The translations under genes and the position numbers were made by a program. This document shows, piece after piece, positions 45,941-58,619 of a stretch of DNA of 64,000 bases. The DNA comes from Parietaria judaica (taxonomy: Eukaryota > Streptophyta > Magnoliopsida > Rosales > Urticaceae). The stretch's first letter is position 1. Each line of letters opens with the position of its first letter. The stretch is from positions 12,266,056 through 12,330,055 of the forward strand of contig OX940868.1 of assembly GCA_954871525.1 (NCBI GenBank), read 5' to 3'. The notes below the pieces were generated by a model. That model ran no database searches, was not told where the DNA came from, and saw nothing but the letters and a program-made list of their open reading frames with translations.

Positions 45941-46427
45941 GCCAAACACCAGATTATCACAGTCGCCATTGGAATCGAAGAAGAAGTCCTTCGAGTGCTT
46001 AGCTTCGATCGCCGAAAAACCCAAGGCGGTCAGATTCGACCTCCTCCGAGAACCGAGATCGTCTCTCTCTATCGTCGGACTTCTCCCTCCTCCGCATTTT
46101 CTTCTTCTTCCTCTCTCTCCGCCGCCGAGCATCCTCGTCGGAGTCCGACGATTCGACTAGTCAGTAAGTCGGTACCGACGGCAGGGAAGAGGTCTTCGTA
46201 TGTTCATCGTCGTCGTCTTCTTCTTCGTCGTCGTCGTCGGAGTGGGGTTTGGCGAAAGCGGCGTGGTTGATTAGGGAAGCATCGGCGTTGAAGCTGGAGT
46301 TGCAGAGCCACTGCGAGTGAGGCTGAAGAGAGTGTTGAGCAGAGGAAGAAGAGAGAGGGAACAACAGAGACGAGGAGCGAGGCTCGCCATTGTCGTCTTC
46401 CACGGAGAGAGAGAAGAGAGAGAGCAT
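45941..46427 (-). pseudogene. NRDE2-like gene start, truncated
   Basis: From ATG 46427 the minus strand reads MLSLFSLSV, then SLLFPLSSSSAQ, then QWLCNSSFNADASLINHAA. This is the conserved start of plant NRDE-2 (nuclear RNAi and RNA-surveillance) proteins, followed by a DDDDEEEDDDD tract. A TGA at 46163-46161 interrupts the frame after VPTY, where CGA is likely ancestral. The same frame continues through a Ser/Asp- and Arg/Lys-rich stretch (VESSDSDEDARRRRERK). A frame change near 46000 leads to SKDFFFDSNGDCDNLVFG, another NRDE-2 block, and homology then ends at about 45941. The rest of the gene is absent from the window. Confidence 0.7.
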
Positions 46428-46873
46428 ATCGAATAAATTTGGCACAAAATTTTGGGGTATTATTTCAAAATCTGGTACAAATTTATCCCTAAAATCATGC
46501 ATAATTAATAATAAATTAAAATTAAAATTTATTTAAAAAATAAAAAACGTTTTTAATTAATTAAGGGGTAATTTCGGTATGAAAAAATTGGTTTTTAATG
46601 CCACATCATCCTGATTGGCTATTTTTTAAATTAAAACCATACGTTTGATAAAACGCAATTTAAACTTAGTAATGTGGCTATTAGCTATGATTTCTCGTAT
46701 ATTTCTCATTTATTTATAAATAGATATTCATTGCCCTCAAATATAATGGGAAATCTACTCATCATGTAGGTCTCTAGTGTTCAGAACACTTTACTTCAAC
46801 AACAATTTACTTCTTGCCATCCTCAACCCACACAGAACAAATATATACATATATATATAATATATATAACGAT

Positions 46874-46881
46874 TATAAAAG
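46874..46881 (+). promoter_or_regulatory. TATA box candidate for the first TBL gene
   Basis: TATAAAAG about 165 bp before the ATG at 47039. A short uORF (ATG 46889, 25 codons, stop TAA 46964-46966) lies in the leader and ends in AG/GTAAGC, a good splice donor, so a leader intron is possible. Confidence 0.4.
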
Positions 46882-47038
46882 AACAGGCATGTCCCACTCC
46901 CAGCTTGTTGTTGCTTTCAGTAAACGACTCCAAAATATCCAAACCAACTCCAGTTATTCCAGGTAAGCTACCAACCCTAGACAAGGACGCTCAACAAAAG
47001 CACCTCATATATCAAGCTTCCAAACACAGGAAAAATAT

Positions 47039-50000
47039 ATGATCCAAATGGCTCCAAAGGGAAGTTTCCAAGTTGTCCCTCCAACGCTGAGCATCCGAGG
47101 CAGCCTGTGCTCCCTTATCGCCGTGATCCTCGTCGGGGTTTTGGTCGTTTCGGTAAACTACTACTTAGGGCAAAACGTAGGGAAAACAGTGCTGTCGTCG
47201 GAGAATTGCAGCAGCGAGTCGAGAAGTAACGGTGATAGTGCGAACAACGGGGCGAATTCGCAGTGCAATATGTCGGAGGGAAGATGGGTCTTCGACAACG
47301 TTTCGTATCCTCTATACGGCGAGAGGCAGTGCTCTTTCATGTCCGATCAGTTGGCATGCGAGAAGTTTGGCCGTAAAGATTTGGCCTTTCGAAATTGGAG
47401 GTGGCAACCTCACCATTGTGACATCCCTAGGTATTACGTATTTATATATATGTATATCTCAAAATATTACAAATATAGTTAGTCGTTCGGGCAGGTTACA
47501 AATATGAGACCCTGACTTATATATATATGCCAGATTAATGTGCTATTTTACATTTCCTTTTATATTTTTCAGGTCGTATTTATTTTCAATATTCCAAAGT
47601 TACGCTATGTTCATCATAATTTTAGTTCGATTGGGTTTCAATGTAATTTCTTGTTAAATTAGAGGCCAGGCATTTTGTTATAAAGTATGTAAACTGTTAA
47701 ATTTATATTTAGACTGTTCAATAGAAACTACATATTTTTCTACTCAAACAAGTACAGGTATGTATATAACATGTAAGGAGGTATGTATATAACATGTAAG
47801 GGTAAATGGCGACATATGTTCTTGTTTTTATTCAAACATCATAGTTATGTTTCTATATTTTTTTGGTGCATATTCTCAAAGTCTTAATAAAAAGTTAGCC
47901 TTGGTCAACATCCGTCAATTTTCATTAGATTTGTATGGGTAAATGGCGGCATTTGTTCCCATTCTTATTCAAATATCATCATCATTTTCTCAATCTTTTT
48001 TTTTTCCCGGCACATATTCCCAAAGAAATTGAACTATTAACCTCGGTCAACTTTGGTCAATTTTAAAATATTGCTTTTATATTTTTGAAGCTGTCATTTT
48101 AACCTCAAACATCACGAGGTTTCATATTAAAACTAATTAATTATCCATATAGGATTCTCAACGAAACTAATGAAATTATATATAGGAGGGTATTCTGAGC
48201 TGGTTTGGGGCGTGTGTTGGTACAAGGCAGGTTCAACGGCACGGCGTTGTTAGAGAAACTGAGGAACAAGAGGCTCGTCTTTGTCGGAGACTCGCTCAAC
48301 AGAGGGATGTGGGTCTCCATGGTTTGCCTAGTTGACGCCGTTGTCCCTGCGCCCTTTAAAACCATGCATTCCAATGCCTCTCTCACCATCTTCAGGGCCA
48401 CCGTGCGTGAGAAACATTTGTATATCTCAATAAAATCATTTTTCTCCAAGTAACACTACATTTGTTAAAGATATATAATTTATTTTCGAACTCATAGAAC
48501 TTCAAATTATCACTTTGGTACATTTTACCTAAACATTTTACTCCGATTTTTTTTATTATTAGTATAGTACATGAATGTCATCCATGTGTTTTTCTTAGAA
48601 GGATATTTGTGGCGAAAATATTCAAAGTATAACTAAAACTGAAAAAATAATTCACTTCTTTTAATGTCACATATTCTAAATATTATCAAAAGTGTATAAA
48701 TATATACACATGCCCGTAAAAAGAAAAGAAAAGAAAAGAAAAAAAGTCGAATATGCTTCATTTTCACTTGATTTATAGGGTATTTGAGACGCACGTGTCT
48801 CTTTTTCATATGTCAAGTATTTCTTATTATGTCATTTTATCAACTTTATATGATGAGTAGCTAATTATGAATGAAAAGGAAGCTATATGAAATGTGAATG
48901 TGAATGAATGAAGGAATATAATGCGACGATAGAGTTCTACTGGGCGCCAATGCTGGTTGAGTCGAATTCGGATGATCCAGTGAGCCACAGAGTGCCCGAA
49001 AGGATCGTCAGAGTCCAATCCATCGAAAGCCACGCCAAGCATTGGACGAACTCTGATTTCCTTGTCTTCAACACCTACCTTTGGTGGAGAAGACCCAAAA
49101 TGAAAGTCTTGTGAGTTCGCATTCTTAATTAACATACATATGTTTTGAATGTCAATTTAGTAATTTGGAATGGAATCCCATTAATAATTTGAAGTAAAAA
49201 TATAATATAGGACCAGGAAAAAAAACAGAAAATAGAAATGGAAACTCTAGTTCTGGTAAAAACAGAAATATTGGAAATTGCACTTCCTATAGTTTGTTTT
49301 TAATTTTTATAGGCTAATGAATATGGATAGTCGGAGGGAGCTTCATCCGAGCTGAAAATTAGTACTCGATTATCGGTTTCCTTCCAAACCCCAACCCGGT
49401 TGGATTCCAACTCAAAACCGTGAAAAAAATAATATTTAGAGTAGTAACCAGGCTGGTACAAAACCAAAAATTCCTGAATTGAGTTCCAATCCTTGGTTTA
49501 CTATTTTTGTCATTAAGATTCTAAATTATCACTCCTATATTTTTGTCCAATCTTCTTTTTTTCTTTCCTTACTCCACCTCGTCTTCTCAACATTTTGGTC
49601 CAAAAATAGATATCCCAATTAAACGTAGGATAGGACCATAGTCCACATATATTTGTTTAAGTTTTTTACTATGGAAAGACGACAACCACTATGTGCTCCA
49701 TTTTTCGATTGTTTCGTGAACTATAAATTTATCTATCTACATCTCAAATTAGTTCAAGAATAATGATAGGTTTGTTAGGGATTAGTAGACAAAGCATCAA
49801 CAATCTATTTTAAATTGTTAAATCATAAAATTAATACTATGAAGAGAGCAAAAGCTTCATGCAGGTCATTAATTCGTAGTAGTAGTTAGAACAACCATTT
49901 GGAGTAATATATGCTGCATTATTGATTAAGGTTTGTTTGTTGAAGGTGGGGATCGTTCGAGAGGTCAGATGGGATTTACAAAGACGTAGAGATGGTGAGA

Positions 50001-51858
50001 GTGTATGAGATGGCTCTCAAGACTTGGTCTGATTGGTTGGAATTTCATGTCAACACAAACAAAACCCAATTGTACTTCGTTACCATGTCCCCCATACATG
50101 AAAGGTATTTCCCACCTTATCTTCTTCATATATATATACAAAACAATAAGACAAATAGTAATTTCACATAATGATCTCATATAGAATATACTTCTCTGTC
50201 ATCTTAATATATATATATATATATATGACTCGAGTATCACCATTATTTAGGGATAATCGTGACAAAAATACCCAAATTTTGATCCACTGATGAGAAAGAA
50301 GTTCATAGTGAAAAATAGTGACAAAAGTTTTCAAAATCACAAATGTGAGGCGATACGTTTTTCTGTCCAATTATTTTGATGGACATTGGCCATTTTTTAA
50401 GTGATATTAATAATACATGAGATATATATTTATATGTTCATTCAGTTATGTTGCATCTTCCCTTACTGAATTCGACTAGAAAAAATTTCATAGAATAATG
50501 TCGCCTGATATTTGTTGACTTTGAGTACTTTAGTCACTTATTTTTTTCTTCATTTTAGAGCCCTCCCGCCTCAATTGATCAAAATTTAAATATTATCCCT
50601 TACATTTATTTATATGGAACTTTTATTACATATATGTATATATTATTCCCATTACTTGATCACAATAATTAATAAATTTGAACGCTCCCTTGTTATCTAC
50701 AGATCTATAGCCATTAATAATCTAAGCTAAGATTACAATTGTTCATCGTGTAATATATTGGGCTTGTAAGTATGTGTATAAATATATTTATAGATATATG
50801 ACTTAAATAAATCTTTTTTTTCGCAGTTGATGACACGCTGTCAACTACATTAATCTGCTAATAATTAAATAAGAACGCTTTGTCTCCATTTATAAAAATA
50901 TAATCAGAGTGAGGCGAAGCAGCATTTTTGTTATCCCTTCAGTGAGTGACGGAACCAGGGTTTACATCCGGGGAGCTAGATTTAATTTTTTGTTAAAAAT
51001 TATAGGGTCATACTTAATTTTAATAAAAATTAGGGGGTTGAGTCGATATTTTTTAATTACATGAAGAAAAAAAAAAGAAACTTGAGCATATATGTACAAA
51101 CAAAAAAAATTGAACGGCGTGGTTTAAACCCGACCCGCTGTCCTCTTGCATCAGCCCATGCCCTTAGTTCAATTTTCTTGACTTCGCCCCTTAAACTTTT
51201 ATTCCGGGAAAAATATATCTTCAATAGTATAAAACTGATAAAAACAATAATGTATTTCTGATTTTAGAACGTCAACAAACTCATTATTAGCGTAAAGTGA
51301 AGAATTTTTTTTTTTTTTTTCTAGAAAGATCACAAAAATAATAATATTTATCAATTTCTAATATAGAATAATAAATTTGGCATCAAAACAAGAGTTGAAG
51401 AGAGGTATACTAAAATTAAGTTAAGCAAAGTTTGAAGTGAATATAAAGAATATAAATATGTTGGTGTGACAAATAATCTATCTCACTAATATACAATATC
51501 ATCTAGGGCCGAGGAATGGGGCGGAGATGAAGGTAAAAGTTGCTTCGGCGAGGCTGACCAGATATTGACGGAGGGATTCCGTGGGAGTGGGACCGATCCG
51601 GCGATGATGAAAGTGGCTGAGAACGCCGTGGGCGACCTGAGGAGGAGAGGTGTTGATGTGCAGATGATAAACGTTACTCAGCTGTCGGAGTACCGGAAAG
51701 ACGGACATCCTTCCATTTACCGGAAGCAGTGGGAGGCGCTGAGTCAGCGGCAAATATCTGATCCGCACAGCTATGCTGACTGCGTCCACTGGTGCCTCCC
51801 CGGCGTCCCTGACGTCTGGAACGAGCTCCTGTACGCTCACATCATTTCCCGCCGATGA
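47039..51858 (+). CDS. TBL: TRICHOME BIREFRINGENCE-LIKE protein, probable wall polysaccharide O-acetyltransferase (copy A)
   Basis: Five exons: 47039-47430, 48231-48402, 48914-49110, 49946-50104, 51507-51858; all introns GT-AG; 423 aa. A second in-frame ATG at 47048 would give 420 aa. Seen: short cytosolic tail, one membrane anchor (about 22-42), variable stem, the PMR5-N/DUF231 domain ([31 protein letters not shown]), the GDS motif ([12 protein letters not shown] at 150-152) and the DxxH motif (DCVHW, 398-401) of the esterase-like catalytic pair. Family knowledge: Golgi type II proteins that acetylate xylan and other wall polymers; the VESNSDDP signature fits the TBL3/28-35 clade. Intron 1 and intron 4 hold repeats. 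It is a tandem paralogue of the gene at 54795. The exact orthologue is not assigned. Confidence 0.92.
47757..48073. repeat. Direct repeats in intron 1 of TBL copy A
   Basis: A 22-bp unit GGTATGTATATAACATGTAA.. is duplicated in tandem at 47757-47800. Two diverged direct copies of about 137 bp (47798-47935 and 47937-48073) both start GGGTAAATGGCG and contain CTTGGTCAACATCC/CTCGGTCAACTTTGG. They resemble single arms of the GGCGGCAAAA foldback family. Confidence 0.6.
50248..50610. repeat. Dispersed repeat, copy 2, in intron 4 of TBL copy A
   Basis: Matches 2480-2830 in block order: GGGATAATCG, AATAGTGACAAAAGT, ATATTTGTTGACTTTGAGTA, CCCGCCTCAATTGATCAAAAT. The intron also holds a transposon-like stretch at 50943-51190 (GTGACGGAACCAGGG to TTGACTTCGCCCC). 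Confidence 0.5.
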
Positions 51859-52679
51859 CACCGTTTGAAGAGTCTCTTAATTTGAGGCTCACTTTGTCAA
51901 GTTTTTGACATTAAGATTAACAATATCTTCTCATGTCTCTAATTTTTATGATCCTTGTTACAAAACGGAAATTAAGAAGATATTTTCCGTGAAAAATATT
52001 TTGGCAATCTTAACAATGTTGTCAAAGTATGAATTTAAGATCGTGTATTGCATTTTTATACATGGTTGATTTAATATGACTTGCGTTTCGAATTTAAGAT
52101 TGTATTAATTTTTCTTTAAATTTAAAAATAACGTTCAATCATGATGTAGAAAAAATATAAAGAACACGTATTTATGAGATAAAATTCAACTGTCTCAAGC
52201 AAAAGCTCAATTTTTTGTTCATTATCAACTAACTCTCTCATAAATGTTGAAATGCAATATATAGGAAAATAGAAAGCAATAAAATTTGATCTAATCTTCC
52301 TAAAATAAAAGCATTCAAATAATAAGAGCATAAATGAACAAGAATAATTGCAAAATACCTAATAAAAGAAAATAAATTGTAGCATGAATTAAAGAGATTG
52401 AGTTGCATGTGACCCTTATATGTTCTAGCAGGTTCTTCATCGTTCTCCGGATAAGGAGAAAATTCATCCTCAAAATTCGACCGTCAGTCAGTGTCGCAAC
52501 TCTACCGCCATCGTCGTGCTTGTGTCGGTACCAAAATCGTCGTCGTCAAACAACTTCCTTTGATATACATTTCACTTGCACTTTCACAAAGTATTTGACG
52601 CTTCTCTTTTGTTTGTCATGGTTATGTGTGCGCCTCTTTGTTTCACAACTCTTGGTACCTTTGTTATTGACACCCATCT
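51859..52679. other. 3' flank of TBL copy A
   Basis: AT-rich, probably including the 3'UTR. No further gene is seen up to the LTR at 52680. Confidence 0.5.
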
Positions 52680-53294
52680 TGTTGATGTGGGACTTCGTCC
52701 CCTCAACAAAACGACAATCATATGATTGCAAGATGGCATATGACATCAAGCTCAGCCAACGAACCAAAACGACACCATGGGTAAATGACAGCAAGAACCA
52801 GCTTCCACGAAGCACGACGTGGGTTTCAGCACGAAGATGGCCCATTAAACCAAGAAAAGCCCATTCAATACCAAGCTTCCCAGTCTCCATGGGTCAGTCC
52901 ATGAAGACGAAGCAGCCCACGTCGATGAAGACCAATACCACGAGATTAGCTTTACACGTGGCATCCAAAGCAGAGCACGAGGAAAGGAGCTCGGTCTCAT
53001 AGCCGTTGCACAAAAATAGGAATATATACTTTGTAATCTAGACTACAAATAGACTTACGATGCAATTAATGGGGGACGAAATTCTTTACACAATTCTCTT
53101 GATAGCTACACTTTGTATTCACTTCATGATCGAGCAATTAATATTCTTTTCATTCTTACTATTCAATTAACTTGTTGTTCACCGCCTTTGATATTTTCAC
53201 CAAAGTGGATTCACTACGAATCATTGAGATCCACCATCTTCTACATTGTACCGAGGTGCTTCATGACAGTTGATCGTGATTATTCACATCAACA
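52680..53294 (+). repeat. Gypsy-type LTR (single, 5' side)
   Basis: 615 bp with perfect 10-bp terminal inverted repeats, TGTTGATGTG ... CACATCAACA. A PBS and a gag start follow directly, so it is the 5' LTR of an element whose remaining part is missing. Confidence 0.9.
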
Positions 53295-53297
53295 GTT

Positions 53298-53315
53298 TGG
53301 CGCCGTCTGTGGGAA
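53298..53315 (+). other. Primer binding site of the truncated gypsy element
   Basis: TGGCGCCGTCTGTGGGAA, 3 nt after the LTR end; a PBS sequence common in plant gypsy elements. Confidence 0.88.
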
Positions 53316-53360
53316 AAGCAAATTCATTCCTACACTAAGCGAAGCTACTCTTCAAGCTAA

Positions 53361-53660
53361 AAATGACAGGCACAGGCAGTGCCGACCCTGTCAACCGAAG
53401 GGCCAGAGGCGAAGTAAACAGTATACCTTATTTGGGTTAATATTTAGGCCCTTAAAATCATATTTTGGGCCCTTTTGCGTAGTGTTAAAAAACGTAAAAA
53501 AAATTGGGCCTAAGGCGATCGCCTTAGGTCAAGGCCGGCAGTGGGCACGGGATCTCGAAAAACATCTGACACCGTTGGAGCAACTCTAGCAAATCAGCCT
53601 GAAGTCAATCCGGCTCCCCAGCCACATTTTTCGAAAGATCATGGAGAAATTAGGAGTTAT
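53361..53660 (+). pseudogene. Gag start, interrupted by a MITE
   Basis: About 45 nt after the PBS an ATG (53363) opens a short gag-like N-terminus. The hAT-type MITE 53377-53543 splits it, and the frame resumes after the MITE for about 35 codons (NQPEVNPAPQPHFSKDHGEI) before homology ends near 53660. No pol follows. Confidence 0.5.
53377..53543. mobile_element. Short hAT-type MITE (167 bp)
   Basis: Ends CAGTGCCGACC and GGCCGGCAGTG (inverted, near-perfect). The 8-bp flanks GGCACAGG (53369-53376) and GGCACGGG (53544-53551) match at 7 of 8. The interior GGGCCTAAGGCGATCGCCTTAG is typical of the family. It is related to the larger element at 30855-31714. Confidence 0.82.
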
Positions 53661-54794
53661 ATAAATACTTTATTCATATTTTATCCATCGATAATTTGAA
53701 CGACCCATATGCTTGCACCAATAACACCGAAACTGGACTACTAAATAAGAGCCATACTAATAATATACAAATCGACCGACACATGCAAGATATCTTTTGC
53801 TAATCTGCTTGCAGATCTCCGTCATTCATGAGGTTCCTCTATAACTTATTTGAAGCCCAACCCAATTATTCATGAGGAAAGTAAGTAGGATACGATACTA
53901 AAACCGTGGCTTTCACTCTTCTTAATACACAAAATTATTTGGTCGTTATTTATTTCTGCGGAGACTTTTTTATTTTTGTGGGTGACATGCACAATAATGT
54001 TCCAACATTATTTTTAAAAAGGCCACTTTTTCATTATTTCAACATATTTTCACAATAAATGTTTTTTTAATTTTATTTGTTGGTGCACTTTGTCTTATAA
54101 ACTCGTATTTCTTCAAAAATTAATCTATAATAACAAGTATTATAATTTGATTAAATTTTTTTAACTCGTACTCAACACAATTATTTGATTTTTATTTTTT
54201 AAATCTTTAACATTGTATTGTAATTTGTAACACCTCATCTCGTGCTATACAATTTGAATTACTCAATAACGTTTGCATAATTATAATATTAAACTTATTC
54301 GAAAATTATGAACTGATGAAAAAATATCATAAAGTTAATACTTACTGAAATCTCGTAATAATTAGATGAAAATGCACTAACATATCAAGCTTAGAAGCTA
54401 TTTAATTATACTCTACGTTTGTATTCGCCCTCATTAATTAAGAGGTCAATCTATTGTTGACCAATTACATTTTAGCCATTTGTCTCCACATTGTCGCCAC
54501 TCTAAAATGACTCGAGGTACCTTCCAAGAAAGCAACGCCAATCAATAATCATCAAACAAAGTTGTACCAAAAAAAAAAAAAGTTCAACACCAAATTACAT
54601 TAAAAAAAACCAATTAAAGTTACACCCCAACCATCACGACAGCATAATAATAAGCTTCCATTTTTATTTTTATTTTTATTTTTAGCATAAGCTTCAATAC
54701 ATTCGTCAAAATATGTGTCTCGAAAGCAAAAGCAAAGTGAGTAGTAATAGTATAACTTGCTCTGATTCTGCCATTTTAGTGTTGAGCTTCGACA
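53661..54794. other. Intergenic between the TBL copies
   Basis: AT-rich; probably includes the promoter and leader of the second TBL gene. An upstream ATG at 54713 opens an overlapping out-of-frame ORF. No clear TATA box is chosen. Confidence 0.4.
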
Positions 54795-57700
54795 ATGCAA
54801 AAGTGGAACAGGAAGAGAACCCAGTTTCCGATTCTGGCCCTGCTCTTCCTCGCCTTCGTCATCCTCTCCATCCTCCACAGCGAGCGCAGCATTCTTCAAA
54901 TCCACCCCCATCAAACCCAGATTCACCAAGAACCTCCGACTCTTCAACCCCCTCACCAACAGACCGATTCCTTCACTTACGTCGACCCCAATCGCGCAAC
55001 TCCTCGGAGTAATCAACTCTCTCTTTCTCCGATCTCGCCGTTTCATGAAATTGCTTATCTGACTTGCTTTTTTTTTTTGCAGAGGGCATCGACAGATTCA
55101 GCAGATGCAACTCGACGAGAGAGTACAGTCGCCGGCGAATCCGGGTCTCCGGCGACGGGGGTCGCCGGAGGGAGAGGTCGATGGAGGCGACGTGCGACGT
55201 GTTCGACGGGAAGTGGGTCTGGGACAACGAGTCGCGGCCTTTGTACAGCGAGGGTGGGTGTCCGTACATGTCGGACCAGCTCGCGTGCCACAAGCATGGC
55301 AGACAGGATTTGGGGTATCAGTATTGGAGGTGGCAACCCCATGCCTGCAATTTGAAAAGGTACCTCCTTGAGAACCCCAAAAAACCGAATTGATGAACCC
55401 AAAACCTTGATATTGAAGACCATGAGGACCGAATAGTAGGGTTAAAGTTCATAAAACAAGGTCTTCGGTCCAAACTCTGTGTGTCTGTTTTTTTCTTTTT
55501 TTCTTTTTTTTTTTGTGTGTGTTTGCTTGTGCTTGTAAAGTGCGGATTAGAGAGTTTTGATAATCGTGGTATCCGGGTACACCCGACTAGTAATCACAGG
55601 GCTCCGGCATTATCGATCGGGAGACTATCCCAGTTATCGAGTCTAGGAGGAATTGAACTTTGGATGTGCAAGATCATGAGTATCGATCTAACGATTAGAC
55701 CAACCCTCGGGGTTGCAATTTGAAAAGGTGCTTGTGTTCTTACGCGGTTAGAGAATTTTGATGATGCGTTTTTTTGTTGGTGATTGTGGGAATCGGGATT
55801 CACTTCAAATCAGGTTGGCATGATCTGTTTTGGTTGACTTGAGAAGGGATTTTAGGGAACCATTAAAGAATAAGATATGTATAGCTTAAGAAGATATGTT
55901 TCATGTTCTGATAGTAGCACTTAAAATGCACAATTCTTTTGGGTTCACTTGCAAAAGTTACAGATTTGTTCTGATTTCGGAAATTGGGTAAATTAAGTGA
56001 CATAACATGAATAGTTGGTGCCAAGCAATTATTTGAGATCCCGTGATCACGTGGGCCCGATCTTGGCGATTGTCAGTTTTAGTTCTTGTCTTTACTTTCT
56101 TATTTAATATCGATTTTTGTCGCCTTTTCAATTTAGTAGTCTTTTCTCTCACTTAGGCTTGTTTCTCATTTCATTTCGGGAAATTTAGACGATTAACTTG
56201 GCTGCTCTAGTTGTAATTTTTAGTTTACGATGAATGATAAAAATGGTCATTTGAAGGTTTATTGTGTTTTTCCGTCTTTCCTATATCACAAGTCTACATC
56301 TACAGTCCATATCTAGATTTTTGAGCACCAAAGTATTAAATTATTTTCATTGACTTGAAAAAAGGGTCAGATTATACAATGAGGGAATTTGAGCTCATTC
56401 AATCATGTTTGATGAATGTGACTCAAGGATTAGAGCAACTGCTACCTATGCTGAAGATTATACAATTTATATATAAATTTATTACATTTGCTAACTGCTG
56501 TAATTTTAAAGATATTTCCTTTAAAAAAAAAAAAAAGAGGCTCTCGGTACACTGCGATTTGAACTAAAATAAAAATAAAATTGTGCATGAATGAAATTTG
56601 TTTGTGTCAAATTTATATATATTGTGATCAATGATTTTTGTAATATTATTTGGTTGTTGAGTTTCATTTTGAGTGATTTTGTATTTGATTGAGATTGTTC
56701 CTTTTCCGGGTTTAGGTGGAACGTGAAGGAAATCTGGGAGAAATTGAGAGACAAAAGGCTTATGTTCGTGGGAGATTCATTAAATAGAGGTCAATGGATA
56801 GCAATGGTGTGTCTGTTACAGTCAGTCATCCCCGCTAATAAGAAATCCATAACTCCGAATGCCCCTCTCACCATATTCCGAGCAGAGGTTTGTCATTCTG
56901 CCCCTAGCAACGGTCCCGAGTATATTTGGCTTTACTTTCAGCAACAAGTTTCTTGTATGAATCCCAAATCTGTGATAATTGAGTGAAAATTATATTTCGG
57001 GTGAGCAGGAATACAATGCAACAATTGAATTTCTCTGGGCCCCGCTTCTCGTGGAATCGAATTCCGACGACCCCGTGAATCACAGATTGGACGAACGGAT
57101 TATCCGTCCTGATTCGGTTCTCAAGCACTCATCGCAATGGGAGAAGGCGGACATTTTAATTTTCAACACGTATTTGTGGTGGAGACAAGGACCCGTGAAG
57201 CTATCGTAAGTAAAATGATACATAGATTTTAATATTGCTTTTTTCTTCTTTTATTCTCGGAAATACAGCGCCGGAAACTGAATCAGGCTATGAATTTATG
57301 ATGTAGATGGAGTAGGGAAGAGAATGGAGTTTGTGAAGAGTTAGATGGTTATGGAGCCATGGAATTGGCAATGAGATCTTGGGCGGATTGGGTTGCGACG
57401 AAAGTGGATCCTCTCAAGAAGCAAGTCTTTTTTGTTACAATGTCTCCTACGCATCTCTGGTACGTCAACGCTCTCTTCTCTTTCTCTTCTCTTTTGCAAT
57501 ATAATCCTAATTCTACAGTTATAAAATTAGGGAAAAAAACCTTGCAACTGTTTTTCACCGGTACCAGTTACGGAAAACGGATACCAATTTTATTAAGCTG
57601 TTTTTAGATTTTTCTTACAGATTGTAGGGATATCTTTCTGTATAGATTATAATTGACTCGACACCAGTTAAAGTTAAACACCGGTTATAGTATTTATCAA

Positions 57701-58402
57701 GGCTTACGCCTCGAACGCCTCGAGGCTTAAATACGTTATTCACAACATTGTTAATTCTAAAAAGCTGGAAAACTAGTTCGGGTCTTAGTTCGGTGCCCAG
57801 TTTGACAAAGTTTTGACATTATATGCTTCGAACTAAAAAACACTACTCACCTAATCTTGCCCACAGTAAAGTAAGCCTTTTTTTTTTAATCAATAATTTA
57901 TTAACCGAGTTCTCGGTTTTGAACTGGAAGATGCCAAGTTGTGCATTTGCTTTTATAGAAGCTAGATCTTTGGCTATTAATAAACTATAAATGAATACTC
58001 AGTGCAAGAGTTGTGTGCCGTAAACAAACTATTCATTTAAGCTTGTAAATAAGCGGAATCCAAAATTTCAGGAACCGAGAATGGAATCCGGGAAGCGAAG
58101 GTAATTGCTACGGCGAGAAAACGCCGATCAATACGGACGGATATTGGGGAAGCGGGTCGGATTTGCCCACAATGCGCATGGTGGAGAAGATCCTCGACAA
58201 GTTAGGTCCGAAAGTCTCGGTTCTGAACATTACCCAGCTGTCAGAATATCGAAAAGACGGCCATCCTTCCATCTTCCGCAAGTTCTGGGAGCCATTGAAG
58301 CCCGAACAGCTGGCGAACCCCGCCGGTTACTCTGACTGCATACATTGGTGCTTGCCTGGTGTCCCTGACGTGTGGAACGAGTTGCTCTTCCATTTTTTGT
58401 AA
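54795..58402 (+). CDS. TBL: TRICHOME BIREFRINGENCE-LIKE protein, probable wall polysaccharide O-acetyltransferase (copy B)
   Basis: Six exons: 54795-55008, 55083-55359, 56716-56887, 57009-57205, 57307-57459, 58072-58402; introns GT-AG with phases that restore one frame; 447 aa. It has a membrane anchor (about 11-27), a stem of His/Pro/Gln-rich sequence, the PMR5-N domain ([31 protein letters not shown]), GDS (FVGDSLNRG, 183-185) and DxxH (DCIHW, 426-429), ending FHFL. Exons of 172 and 197 bp match copy A exactly; copy B has one extra intron in the region of copy A exon 1. This shows tandem duplication followed by intron gain or loss. Predicted Golgi type II O-acetyltransferase of the TBL3/28-35 group. 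The exon 1/2 junction (A/GTAATC to TTGCAG) is the least certain. Confidence 0.93.
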
Positions 58403-58619
58403 ATCAAAGAAAGAAAGAATAAAAGAAAGTAGAGACATTCTCTGATAGGCAAGTAATTTTATTTATATATTATGTTTAAAATATTTAATATAGCTTTGAA
58501 TAACGTATGGCTAAATTTTTCCTAATGTAAATCTCACGCAAAGGCATTGTCACAAAACTAGATTAAACAAATATCACATCTTATACATATTTTCACAAAT
58601 ATCACATCCTATATTTATC

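Noticed and set aside
45969..46270. Plus-strand ORFs over the NRDE2-like fragment
   Set aside because: Ser/Arg-rich shadows of the opposite strand, where conserved NRDE2 blocks are read.
54713..55012. Alternative start of TBL copy B at 54713
   Set aside because: It is in another frame from the membrane anchor and conserved exons; the ATG at 54795 gives a normal type II anchor.
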